Positions 22,185 to 33,676 of a stretch of 64,000 bases of DNA are shown here, piece by piece. Each line of letters begins with the position of its first letter. The stretch's first letter is position 1. Location: contig JACGWO010000004.1 in NCBI GenBank assembly GCA_034509735.1, positions 9,963,395 through 10,027,394 on the forward strand, read 5' to 3'. Source of the stretch: Sesamum alatum (lineage: Eukaryota > Streptophyta > Magnoliopsida > Lamiales > Pedaliaceae). The notes beneath the pieces are model-generated. The model had not been told where the DNA came from. It searched no databases and saw only the letters and a list, made by a program, of their open reading frames with translations. The translations under genes and the position numbers were made by a program.

Positions 22185-23490
22185 TGATTAAAATCTTAGT
22201 ATGGAATGTTAGGGGAATTGGTAAAGCTTCTAAACAAAAAATTCTTTTTGAAATACTTGTTGAACACAAACCTCATATTCTAGTACTATTAGAACCATTT
22301 GTTCTAATGAATGACAACACATTTATTGTAGATTAGGTTTCAATTTTGCATGCTCCAATGCCAACACTAAGATATGGTGCTTTGCTTCCCATGCTACTAA
22401 TGTAACTGTGATGACAGATAATTCTTAGTTTCTTCATGTGAAAGTGTCTTCTGGCCTTATCCCCAAGGAGGTGTATCTTACATTCGTCTATGCCAAATGT
22501 AGCGCAACATCAAAAAGTACGTTATGGGAAGAGCTTAACTAGATTGGATCTTCAGAAGTCCCTTGGATTGTTGGAGGTGACTTCAACACCATCACTAGTG
22601 CAGCTGAAAATCAGGGGGGTAATATTGAACAACAATGTCCCATGGAGGACTTTGGAGACATGATTCATGAAACTAGTTTATTCGATGTTGGATTTGAGGG
22701 CTCCCCTTACACCTGAACCAATAATAGAGTCTAGAGAAGACTGGACACAGTATTCTATTCTAGAGAATAGACGGAAACCTTCAACTGCACTAGAGTTACC
22801 CACCTTCCCAGGCGCACCTCAGATCACCATCCTTTACTTATCTCAGCCTCAATACAAGAAGGTAGAGGCCCAGCATCATTCAGATTCAAAAATATGTGGA
22901 TCAAACATCATAACTTTCATCAGACAGTGAAACACAATTGGTGCCTGACCATTTATGGCTCTGGGATGTACAAGCTCCAACAAAAGTTGTACAGGACTTA
23001 AGACCTCCTCAAGGAATGGAATAGGAACACTTTTGGCAATATTTCCAATGCAGTGGAACAAGTTAAGAGCAAGGTTGCAGAAGCTGAAAAGAATTTTGAC
23101 AGATATCATTCATATGCAAACGTCATGGAGCTGAATAAAAAAAGTAACACAAAGCTTATTTAAGCCCTCTCTGTGGAAGAAATTCTGGAAATAAAAAAGT
23201 CACTGCATGTGGTTAGTTGAAGATGAAAGGAATACACCATACTTCCACTCATTGGTCAAAAAGAAGAGAATCCTAGCCAGAATATACAGGATATTAACAA
23301 TGACATGGAAATCACGAACGCTGCCCATAACAAAGCATTAGTCGTTGCCTACTTTGAACAGCTACTCACTGGCGATCAGTCCCACGAAGAGGATGTCGGC
23401 TTCCCCTTCTAGTTCCCTCAATTACCAGCTGAGATCCTTTAAAACCTCAACAAAATGCCTACTCTTGAAGAACTGAAAGAATTTGTCTTC
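22184..23490 (+). pseudogene. LINE 1 ORF2, endonuclease part
   Basis: ORF2 begins at ATG 22184 with ILVWNVRGIGKASKQKIL, the usual N-terminus of a plant LINE apurinic-type endonuclease. VPWIVGGDFNTITSAAENQG is seen near 22560 and SDHHPLLI near 22820. The sequence continues through MYKLQQKLYRT and WNRNTFGNI to MPTLEELKEFVF at 23490, where LINE 2 is inserted. Stops occur within the first 60 codons and at many later points. The remaining RT and RNase H are at 30381-33127. Confidence 0.85.
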
Positions 23491-23722
23491 AGCGGACCTC
23501 CCACGCGCCACCCGCAGAACCCAACTACCACATCGTGATCTCCTCTCTCTTTCGTTCCGCCACCACCCACCACTGTCGCATTTCTTTTTCTCCGATTCAC
23601 CTACCTCCGAGCTCCGCCGCCAGAACAAAAACCACTCTCCCTCCTAAACCAATTTCATTAACCCCCTAACAGAACCCATAAGGGCATCTAAACCCCCACC
23701 TTATGAATCCTAGCTGCCACCC

Positions 23723-25801
23723 ATGACTGACCACCCTTCTTCTTCCAATCTGAACCCTCCATCACCTTCACCTCAACCCGCTCCTACTTTAGCCCCCCCC
23801 CCTCCCCCCCGGGCAAGAGATCCTATGCCAAAATTGTACAAATTTTCTAGCCACCCATTTCTAATATGACCCTACTCATGCGGCCAAGAAAACATTCCAA
23901 GATGATAATCTACATGAAATTGGAACTGCAACCAAGTACAAGGGATTACCTAGCATTACATACTCTGAAGAAGAGACCTCACAACTTGCAGACAGGCTAA
24001 AATTCTCACTGGTAGGCAAGTCTTCACATGGGATTTCAAATCTTAACTTCCTACGGCAAAGGATAATCAAACTTGGCCTTCGAGGATCTATAAGTGTTGG
24101 CCCCTCAATCTGAAGCATGTTTTCATTATGCTTTCCAATGAAGAAGACTACTCCAAGCTTTGGTTGTGAGGTGAATGGTCATTTGATGGATTTCCAATGA
24201 GAATCTTCAAGTGGACACCTGAGTTTGATCCCCACATTGAGTCTCCAATTGCCCCTATCTGGTTGAGACTCCCTGAGCTGCCATGCCATTTTTTTTAGAA
24301 GAACGCCTTGTTTAGCATTGCAAAGCATATTGGAAAACCCCTGAGGATGGATGAGCCCACAGCAGATTTGTCAAGACCTATCCTTGCCAGAATCTGTGTT
24401 GAAGTGGACTTGGCAGCTCAAAGGATCCAGCAGATCTTCCTGAATGTTAGGCAGAGGACCATTAAGCAGCATATCATCTATGAAAATTGCCCCCTGTACT
24501 GTGCTGCGTGCAAACATTTGGGGCATGATCACACAATCTGTTTCTTCAATACTCAAGATGAGCATGTCAAGAATGATCTAAATACCAGCAATAAGAAGCC
24601 TACACACCAGCAGGAAGAAGGTAATGAGGACTTTAGAACCATTCTGAATATGAAGAGAAAAGGTAAGAAAGTGATCTTTGCCAGTGAGCCCCTTACTGAC
24701 AACAATGGAACTACTGAGGTAACCATAGGTAAAACGAATGTTGCTCCCTCTATGCTACATAATGAAATTTACCCTGCGCATGACTTGGATACTATAACCA
24801 TGTCTCTCCCAATATTGTTGTTGGTGATGGAATTAATGTTGTTAATGTTGTTGTCGGTTTTGGTGTTGATGATGCTGCGGTGCATGAGAATGTTATGCAT
24901 GTAAATACTCAGTATGTGTCTAATATACCTGCTGCTGAAGATGATTTCAATTATGATGACCCTATAACTGCTGCACTCCTTGATAAAAACTGGGATGAGG
25001 AAACTCAGGCTAGGAGCAACAAAAACAACATTATTGCTGATATTGAGGCCATTAACGACATACTTGAGATGAATGCTTTTAGAACCCCTGAAAAAAAGAG
25101 TTGCACTAAAACTAAGAATAAAGGAAAAAGCAAGAAGATACCCAGCCTTGCCTCTGATGAGAATTTCTGAAAAACAAAGACCTCAAAGAACACACTAAAT
25201 TTTGAAATAGGTAGTACAAGCCACCTCATAGAGTTTGACCACTTGGGCCCTCAGGAGGGAGATCCCAATGAACAGTTGGAAGCTAATGAACCAACCCCTT
25301 CCCTTTAATAGATTTCAGAGTCTGGAAGACCTTGATGATAATGACCCTTGCAACTAGCCTGCCCAAAATACTGACCTATCTGATGTTACTAGGACCCCCA
25401 CCCTAGATAACACAAACACAACACCTATCCTAACTCAATCAGAACACCAAACAGATAGCACTCACACTTCCTTTAATACCAATGAAGATTTTGATATAAT
25501 AACAGAAGCCAGCTCTATACTACAACAATCAGGTCCCAAAGGGGTAAACAAAGCTGCAACCACATTCCATGATAAGGAGAAGAATAATCTAGAGCACTCA
25601 CAACCTCAAACTCAGGACATTGAACAAAATGCCATCTTCCTTGAATCTATTGAAACTAGTAGACATAAGAGAAACCAATCACAAGAATTTAATCCTCACA
25701 CAAATATTGGAAAAACAAGAAGTAAAACAAAAAAGTCAAGACAATCACGACAAGCTTCCACAAAAAGATACACAAGATCATCCTCGTCTTCCGTCTTATA
25801 G
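23723..25801 (+). pseudogene. LINE 2 ORF1 (DUF4283 / zinc-knuckle protein)
   Basis: It starts MTDHPSSSNLNPPSP at 23723 and includes a proline-rich run over a C-tract near 23790. It continues in broken frames through SLVGKSSHGISNLNF near 24005, MRIFKWTPEFDP near 24198, and a 198-codon open stretch (24308-24904) with LFSIAKHIGKPLRMDEPTAD, ARICVEVDLA and NCPLYCAACKHLGHDHTICF. The latter keeps the CCHC knuckle. The C-terminal third is acidic and then basic (KKSRQSRQASTKRYTRSSS), ending at TAG 25799-25801. It presumably acted as an RNA-binding chaperone for the element. Confidence 0.8.
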
Positions 25802-25806
25802 TTTTA

Positions 25807-28800
25807 ATGTATAAAATCCTCATATGGAATATTAGGGGAGTGGGTAAAGAGGAAAAACAAAAGATCCTATTTAATCTATGCACTGAACACAGACCCAAAA
25901 TACTCGTACTTCTGGAACCTTTTGTCAAATTGAATGCTTCCTTTTTCATTAGGAGTTTGGATTTGACAGTATTATTGCCAATGTGAATAACAAAAATTTT
26001 GTGTTTTGTTGCACATGGTGTGGATATGCAAACTTTAAAGACAATGATCAATTTTTGCATGTCAAAGTCTCCTCTGACTTGCTGGAGGAAACAATCTTTT
26101 GTACTTTTGTGTATGCAAAATGCTACAGGACACCCAGGAGATTACTGTGGAATGAACTACACAATTTGTCCAATGATAATGTCCCTTGGCTTGTTGGGCG
26201 AGATTTCAACAATATTTTGATTTCAGATGAGAACCAAGGGGGAGTGCTAAATACATTGAGACCTATGGAGGATTTTGGGGATATGCTAATGGAGACTGGA
26301 TTAATTGATGTTGGTTTTGAAGGGGAACCATTCACCTGGACCAACCATAGAATATGGAAGAGACTTGACAGAGTCCTATACTTTAAAGAGTGGGCAGACT
26401 TATTTAACAACACTAGAGTCTCACACTTGGCTAGGAGGAAGTCTGATCATGACCCCCTCCTAATCACGGCTGATAAAGACATAGTGAGATACCCAGCCTC
26501 ATTCCGATTCCAAAGTATGTGGATAAGGCATCACACATTCCTGGACACAGTGAAGAACACATGGAATCTCCTTACCAATGGGCATGGGATGTACAAGCTG
26601 CAACAAAAGATATACAGAACCAAAGAGCTACTAAAAAACTGGAACACACACACCTTTGGAAACATTTTCAGCAATGTGGAGAAAGCCAAACAGGAAGCTG
26701 ACCAAGTTGAGGAAACTTTTGATCATTGCCCCAATGAAAGCAACATGATCTCCCTAAACAGATGCAATGTTGCCTTGATTTATACCCTGACAGTGGAATC
26801 TGAATACTGGAAACAAAAAAGCAGTTGTAAATGGCTAGAAGCTGGAGAACGCAACACCAAGTACTTCCATTCTCTTGTCAAAAAGAAACATATCAAATCC
26901 AGAATCCACATAATTGTTGTGAATGACCAAGAGATTACTGAGGAAAGAGCCATCAAAGAGTCTGCAGCTGAATTCTTTCAAGAACTCCTCACTGAACCTC
27001 CTGTGGATACCCTTGAGTTTGATCCCCTTTACGAACTACCTCAGATCCCTGAAGCTTATGTACAAAGTCTAGGTACCCCTCCAACCCTGGAAGAAGGGTC
27101 TTCAGTATTGATAAAGAGAGTGTGGTTAGGCCAGATGGTTTCAACTCTTGATTTTACCAAGCCTACTGGGACTTCATACAGAATGATATACATGAAGCAG
27201 TGATTGATTTCTTTAGTGGAAGCCCCCTCCCGAGGAGTTTCACTGCCACTACTATTGTTCTTATACCTAAGAGTGTTTCCCCCCTAGGATGGCAGGATTT
27301 CAGGCTTATATCACTATGCAATGTCACCAACAAGCTAGTATCAAAGCTGCTATATAGAATGATTGCTCCTTTGCTACCTGACATAATCTCTCCCTCCTAA
27401 AGCGGCTTTATGCCAGGTAGGCTAATAGGAGATAACATACTCTTGGCACAGGAACTGATCCATTCTTTGGACTTAAGATATAGCAAAGGGAACATGGTGC
27501 TTAAACTGGATATGTCCAAGGCTTATGACAGAATATGCTGGAAATTCTTATATCAGATCATGGAGGATGGGCTTCCCTTAAGTCATCAAGAGGTCTTCGA
27601 CAAGGAGACCCAATATCCCCGCCTTTTCATTATCGCAGCTGAAGCCCTCTCTAGAGGGTTGGACCATCTCTTCAAAACCAATTCTCATATGTACTATCAC
27701 ACAAGTAGTAGGACCAGAACATCACATTTGTCATATGCAGATGATATCATCATATTTACCAACCATGAGGAGGCAAGGCTTATCAAACTGATGGAATTTT
27801 TGGATCAGTATAAAGAATTATCAGGACAAAAAGTTAACCAGACCAAAAGCTGCTTCATTACTGAAAAAAAGGCCAACTTGCTTGCACAAAGAATTAAACG
27901 TATCACAAGATTTGCAATGAAGACCCTTCCCATGATGTATTTGGGTGCTCCTCTTTGCAAAGGCAACAAAAAGAAATTGTTATATGAACCACTGATTGAC
28001 AAGATCAGGAAAAAAATCTCTAGTTGGGAACATTGCCATTTATCCCTAGGAGGAAGACTTTAGTTGATTCAAAGTGTCCTGTCATCAATGTCTATCTACC
28101 TTATTCAAGTCTTGAATCCACCAGTTTGGCACTATTCAGAAAATTGAATAGCTTTTTGCTAAGTTTTTTTGGGGTTCATCTCCTGACAAAAGAAGAATAC
28201 ATTGGACAAGATGGAACAAAATCTGCCTTCCTACTAAAGAAGGTGGCCTGGGGATCAGAAACCTTAGAGATGTTGTTGAAACATTCTCTCAGAAATTGTG
28301 GTGGAGACTTAGACTTAACAACTCACGTGAGCATAATACACTTTAACCAAATACTGTAGGCATACTTCCCTAGACTTGCAAGATTCACTAAAAATGATTC
28401 TCCTATATGGAGAAGACTTTGTACAGTCAGGCAGTCCACCCAACAAAACAACTTCTGGAGCTTGGGAAATGGGGAAGGAACCCTCCAAGAGGTACAGAGG
28501 CAAACCATATTCCATGATCCAGTTAGGCTCTTCTGGGATAATTATAGCTGGAGCACACACAAACTGTAAGTAGTACTCCCCCCATCTTATTGAGCTTGTC
28601 ACATATGTCGCAATCATAACAAATTAACAAGACCACATGTATTGGAAGCTATCAAAATTTGGTCAGTTCACAGCATTATCAGCTTAGGAGCATATCAAAG
28701 ACCATCACACAACCCTCCCAATCTTTAAGAGAATCTGGTCACCCCTTATAACTCTTACTATATCCATCTTTATATGGAGACTCCTTCATGGTTGGATACC

Positions 28801-29738
28801 TGTAGATATTAGACTTAAAAAGAAAGGCATTATGAAGGCATCCAGGTGTTGTTGTTGTTCTGAAGAAGAAACTGAAGCCCACCTTTTTATTTGGAACAAT
28901 CAGACAAGGGAGGTATGGACATACTTTGCAGATATATTTAGCATTACCTTACCCAAACTGATAATCTCCTTCACTTCATACAAGCATGGAAACTTAGAAT
29001 CTCATCACAGCTTCATGTTAGAGATATCATTCCTATAGTGATACTCTGGCAAATCTGGACTGTGAGGAATTATGTCAAACACAGAGGGGCCTCTTCAAAG
29101 CCTCTCGTATTACCTTCAAAACACTTGAGCTCCTCCACACCATCAGCAAAGCCAATCTATTGAAGAATGAACATTGGAAGGGAGACACATTTGCAGCCAG
29201 GAGACTGAGAATCAAACTGCAGCAGCAAGACATAATGCAAAAACTAATTGTTGTTCATTGGACTAGACCTCCTGAGGGATGGATCAAGTTAAACACATAT
29301 GAGGCATCTTGAGGAAATTCTGGAGTTTCAGGAGCTGCAGGTATCTTCATAAATTACCATGGGGAGGTGCTGTTAGCATCTCTGGAACCTCTTTGAAATT
29401 CCTCCAACATCCAGGCAGAATTAAGGGTTGTGTACAGAGGCCTTCAGATATGCCTTCAAAAAGGCTACACACAAGTTTGGTTGGAGGTGGATGCTATGAA
29501 TGTGATTCAACTACTTGCCAAACCCCTCCAAGGAGCCTCGTACATTCAGTACTTGTTGCAACTGATACGCAACTATACAGAAAACTTAGAGCTTAAGATC
29601 ACACACGTTTATCAAGAAGGCAATCAAGTTGCGGGCTATTTTGCTAATCAAGCTTGCACTGCACATCAACTAACACTCCTCACCAAGGAACAACTCATAG
29701 GTAAAATCAAAAAAGTATTACTAGACTTGACACATTAG
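25807..29738 (+). pseudogene. LINE 2 ORF2: endonuclease, RT, Cys-His and RNase H
   Basis: ORF2 begins ILIWNIRGVGKEEKQKILF at 25807. Endonuclease blocks are GRDFNNILISDENQGG (a Gly-to-Arg change next to the catalytic Asp), FTWTNHRIWKRLDRVL and KSDHDPLLI. RT blocks are TATTIVLIPK, FRLISLCNV, GFMPGRLIGDNILLAQEL, KLDMSKAYDRICW, and LSYADDIIIFTN near 27730, with the YADD catalytic box intact. Roughly 40 residues before RGLRQGDP are deleted near 27570. A Cys-rich motif (CCCCSEEETEAH) is near 28845. RNase H follows near 29270-29738 (WLEVDAMNVIQLL, ITHVYQEGNQVAGYFANQA), but the first catalytic Asp position reads NTYEAS. Several frameshifts and stops occur downstream of 28060. Confidence 0.87.
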
Positions 29739-30380
29739 GTATACCTTATATCCGTACTATGAAAGGGTAGTACCCCCCGTTTCATTTAAAAACTCATTAT
29801 TTGAAACCTGTGTGTACTATTTTTTGTAAGGTTGTTTCACTCCCCAATACACACTTGCATAGCTTTCGGGTGTGGAACCCCTTATTTTTTACCAATATTT
29901 TTTTTCCTGCATCCCTATAGTAACTGTATAAAAGTAGGTCTTCATGCTAGCAACCAACTGCTTAATCAAAACGTACATGGGAGGAATACTTCCTATAATA
30001 CTTTCTTGGAATATATGTTTTGTCAAGATTCTGCAAGTAACAATTTGAGGATGGAAGCGATATTTAGACAACATGACAAATTTAACAATGTTGATTAAGT
30101 CTTAGGAATTCATGTTGTAAGGGAGTGGTACTCCTTATTTACGTTTTTTTTAAATACTGTAAGGGAGTAGTACTCCCTATTTACGCTTTCTGGAACTCTC
30201 TTTGTAAGGGAGTAAGTACTCCTTATTTAATGCTTACTAGACGGAACTAGGGAGTTAGTACTCCCCGTTGTACTTTGATTTTTTTGGGTTGGTAATAAAG
30301 AAGGGACGGGGACCCCGATAAGCTCCCCTCAGTGTTGGGTGGTTCTTTTAAAAAAAACAAAAAATCAAAAAAAAAAAAAA
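29739..30380 (+). other. LINE 2 3' UTR with repeated palindromes
   Basis: After the RNase H stop the 3' UTR contains GGGTAGTACCC (29765-29775) and four near-copies of GGGAGTAGTACTCCC at 30121-30134, 30163-30177, 30208-30222 and 30250-30265. Next comes the hairpin CGGGGACCCCG (30307-30317), then AAGCTCCCC, then the A-rich tail. LINE 1 has the same layout at 33514-33676. Confidence 0.8.
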
Positions 30381-33127
30381 CTCCATTCTCTACAAGAATG
30401 TTGGGACTTCATCAACCAGGATATTTTGGAGGTTGTTCATGATTTCTTCAGGGGCACACCCATGCTTAGAAGCTATACTGCCACAACCATAACCCTGATA
30501 CCTAAGGTGGATTTCCTCAATCTTGGACAGAATTTAGGCCAATCTCACTGTGCAATGTGACAAACAAAATTATTACCAAACTTCTCTACAAAAAGATTGC
30601 ACAAGCTTTGCCCACTCTTATCTCTTCCTCCCAGAATGCCTTTGTTCCAGGCAGGCTGATCAGTGACAACATTCTACTTGCTCAAGAGATGATCCACGAT
30701 TTAGGCAAGAGACACGACAAAGAGAACCTGGTTATTAAACTAGACATTCAAAAGGCATATGACATAATTAGTTGGTAGTTCCTTTATGCAGTAGTGAAAC
30801 AAATGGGCTTCCCATCTAGCTTTATACAACTTAGTAAGCACTCATTGGAGAACCGTTGGTTCACCGTATTGATCAATGTGACACATGTGGCTTCTTCAAA
30901 TCATCTCAAGGCTTGAGGCAAGGAGATCCAACTCCTGCACTTTTCATTCTGGCTGTTTATGCTTTATCAAGAGGACTAGACCACCTTTTTCTAGGCAATC
31001 GAGATATGTTCTACCAAATAGGGAGTACCACTAAAATCTCACATAGCTTATGTTGATGATGTCATTTTATTTACTAATTGTGATGCGCAAAGCCTAACTA
31101 TTCTTATGGATTTTCTTGCACAAATATGAAACAACCTCGGGGCAAAAGATAAACTCCTCCAAGATCTCGTTTGTCCTTGGAAAAATGTCTAACCTCATTG
31201 CACAAAGAATCATAAGCATCACAGGGTTCTCCTTGAAATCCCTCCCAATCACATACCTTGGGTCTCCATTATAGAAAGGTAAGAAAAGAAGATACTTCTT
31301 GATGATCTTACTAACAAAATTTGTGCTAAACTTTTAGGTTGGGAGCACAGATTTCTCACCTTTGGAAGGAGGCTTCACTTATCAAAACTATCCTCTTAGC
31401 TATGCCAATCTATCTCCTACAGGTCCTTAACCCACAATGGGAGTCATCCAAAAAATTGAACAATTGATGGCCAGATATTTTTGGGGATCTAAAGAGGGCC
31501 AAAGAAGAATCCACTGGACCAAATGGCATAACATTTGTTTTCCTACTGAAGAAGGAGGCCTTGGAGTTAGAAACTTGAGGGATGTGATAATATCTTTCTC
31601 CCACAAACTCTTGTGGAGATTCAGGTCCAACAACTCTCTCTGGCCTCAATTTGTTATCAGCAAGTATTGCAAGAAGCATTCTTCAGCTTATGTTAAGGTC
31701 ACCAAAAATGACTCCCCTGTTTGGAAGAAAATGTGCGTTGTTAGAGTAGAGCTCAAAACAACACTTTCTGGTCCTTGGGTAAAGGAGACGCAGATTTTTG
31801 GCAAGACTGGTAGATTCTAGAAGGTACTTTAATTGAGATAACAGGGAACATCAACCTTACCACATCCTTGTCAAATGGTTCTGGAGACACAAACAATGGG
31901 ATCCTGAGAAACTGCAGCAAGTAGTCCCACAAGAGATGATCAATAGGATCATCACAATTCCTATTAATCAGGAAGACAAGGACCACATGCACTGGAGACT
32001 AACTAGCAATGGAGCTTTCTCGACATACTCAACTTGGAACTAATATAGAGAACACATTCTAGTCCAACCTATCCTCAAAACTCTATGGTCTCCTTTGCTC
32101 ACCCCCTCCATATCCATCTTCACCTTGAGACTCCTTAACAAATGGCTTCCAATTAAGAAAAGATTGCAACAAAAAGGAATTCAACTGGCATCTAAATGTT
32201 GTTGTTGCAATGAGGAGGATTCATTAAACTATCTCTTCATGACCTGTGTTGAAGCTCAACAAGTCTAGAATTATTTTGCTGGCTTTTTCCAGTTAACACT
32301 GCCCCAAACAGATCAAATCTCAACATTTTTGCTTGAATAGAAAAGGTCGAATTCTGCACAGGTACACATTAGAGACAACACCATACCTCCTCTAATCTAT
32401 TGGTTTATATGGAAGCTTCGGAATGAGGTGAGGCATGAGGGGGGGGGGGGGGGGCTTAAGCATGGTACTATTATATTCAAAATACTGACACATCTCCACC
32501 TCCTTCGTAAGAGCAAACTGTTGAAAGCTGTGCATATCCAAGGGGATACTGTGGTGGCGAGCTCCCTTAAAATTCTTGTACATCCTAAGAGAAAGCAACA
32601 ACATATCATTGTAGTGTCATGGAAAAAACCTCTTCTGGGATGGCTAAAGCTCAATATGGACGGGGTATCTAAAGGTAACCCTGGCATTTCTGGTGCTGGA
32701 GGCATTCTTAGAGACCACCAAGGCAAGTTATCTTTGCATTCCAAGAGCCTCTTGTCTATACCACCAACATTCAAGCAGAGTTACGACGCTCCTTAGAGGA
32801 CTACAACTCTGCTCAAGTAGATGCTTTCACAAAATCTGGATTGAGGTTGATGCTACTTACATTATTCAGTCACTCTCATCTCCAACCAAAGGGTCTTGGA
32901 TGTTCCAAAACATACTGCAACAAATCAGAGGCCACCTGAACCTTCTAGAGTGCACCATCTCACACATATTAAGGGAAGGGAATCAGGCAGCAGACCACCT
33001 TGCAAATCAAACTTGTCTGGAGGAGACCATATCCATTCTCTCAGGTGATCAACTAAGGGGTAAGATAAAAGGCATAGTGTGCGTTGATACCCTTGGCTTT
33101 CCCTCTATTCATGTCTCTCACAGGTAG
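30381..33127 (+). pseudogene. LINE 1 ORF2, RT / Cys-His / RNase H part
   Basis: It resumes with QECWDFINQDILEVVHDFF and then TATTITLIPKVDF, AFVPGRLISDNILLAQEM and VIKLDIQKAYDIISW near 30760. QGLRQGDPTPALF is near 30915 and the catalytic box YVDDVILFTN near 31050. A later RT-tail segment reads WTKWHNICFPTEEGGLGVRN near 31520. A Cys motif (CCCCNEED) is near 32205. RNase H is seen as LKLNMDGVSKGNPGISGAGG (catalytic Asp present), IWIEVDATYIIQSL and REGNQAADHLANQ. A run of 16 Gs at 32439-32454 falls in the linker. Stops and shifts are frequent. Confidence 0.85.
32439..32454 (+). repeat. G16 homopolymer
   Basis: An uninterrupted run of 16 Gs lies inside the LINE 1 ORF2 linker. It shifts the frame relative to flanking coding. 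Such a run could be a real expansion or an assembly or sequencing artefact. Confidence 0.9.
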
Positions 33128-33676
33128 TACCAACACTTTCAGCCTCTTGCTGTGATTGAAACTGCTGGTACTATACTTGCTATTCTGCTGCCTCGCCCCT
33201 AGATTACTTATCCCTGCTTTCCCCATACTATTTGTTTTGTTGATTTTAACTGTCTATCATGCTGCTGCGCATTCTTTTTTTATGGTGATCCCACATTGTG
33301 TAGATAGGCCCTTTTGCCTCACACACTGCATCTGTCTATACTCTGACTACTATTTATCCATGTGGCATCCATCATATATCCTGCTTACCCTCTTTTTTGA
33401 TATATGGGCACTACACTTTAAACTTCTTCGAAAGAAATTTTTGACATGCATGAATTTACTGCCTAATATAGTCCTTTTGACTGGGACTTTATCCCTTAAT
33501 TTGCCTTTTTGTAAGAGAGTAGTACTCCTCCTCTACAGCTTTTCTTTCCTTTATGCTTTCTTAGAATACTCTAGGGAGTCAGTACTCCCCGCTTTATATT
33601 CCCTTTTTATTTTTAATGGATAAGGGATCGGGACCCCGAAAAGCTCCCCCTACCTAGAATGGTTTAAAAAGAAAAA
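33128..33676 (+). other. LINE 1 3' UTR
   Basis: A hydrophobic 155-codon open frame (33156-33623) occupies this stretch, but it has no resemblance to a known protein and lies wholly in the 3' UTR. Near the end are GAGTAGTACTC (33517-33527), GGGAGTCAGTACTCCC (33574-33589), TCGGGACCCCGA (33628-33639), AAGCTCCCCC and a short A-rich tail. The order matches LINE 2. Confidence 0.7.

Larger units (their letters stand above)
23491..30380 (+). mobile_element. LINE 2, inserted inside LINE 1
   Basis: It has the same organisation and family as LINE 1: CT-rich 5' UTR, ORF1 (23723-25801), ORF2 (25807-29738), and a 3' UTR ending in A-runs at 30371-30380. LINE 1 coding stops at 23490 and resumes at 30381 with HSLQECWDFINQDI. 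About 12-20 codons that should lie between (the AGPDG segment) are missing, so the insertion removed some target sequence instead of leaving a clear duplication. LINE 2 is better preserved than LINE 1: a single 406-codon frame spans most of the endonuclease and linker. Confidence 0.85.
19882..33676 (+). mobile_element. LINE 1 (non-LTR retrotransposon), interrupted by LINE 2
   Basis: The left part (19882-23490) has a CT-rich 5' UTR, ORF1 (zinc-knuckle Gag-like) and the endonuclease half of ORF2. The right part (30381-33676) has the RT, Cys-His motif, RNase H and a 3' UTR ending in an A-rich tail (GGTTTAAAAAGAAAAA). It inserted into the Harbinger transposase exon. The minus-strand coding runs ...GGGTGTTGAG just right of 33676 and resumes with GGTACACATATTGAGG at 19881, so little or no target duplication was made. 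It is full length but decayed. LINE 2, of the same family, sits inside it. Confidence 0.85.

Noticed and set aside
33156..33623. A 155-codon hydrophobic frame that could look like a membrane protein
   Set aside because: It lies wholly in the 3' UTR of LINE 1, has no family resemblance, and T-rich DNA naturally gives Leu/Phe-rich translations.
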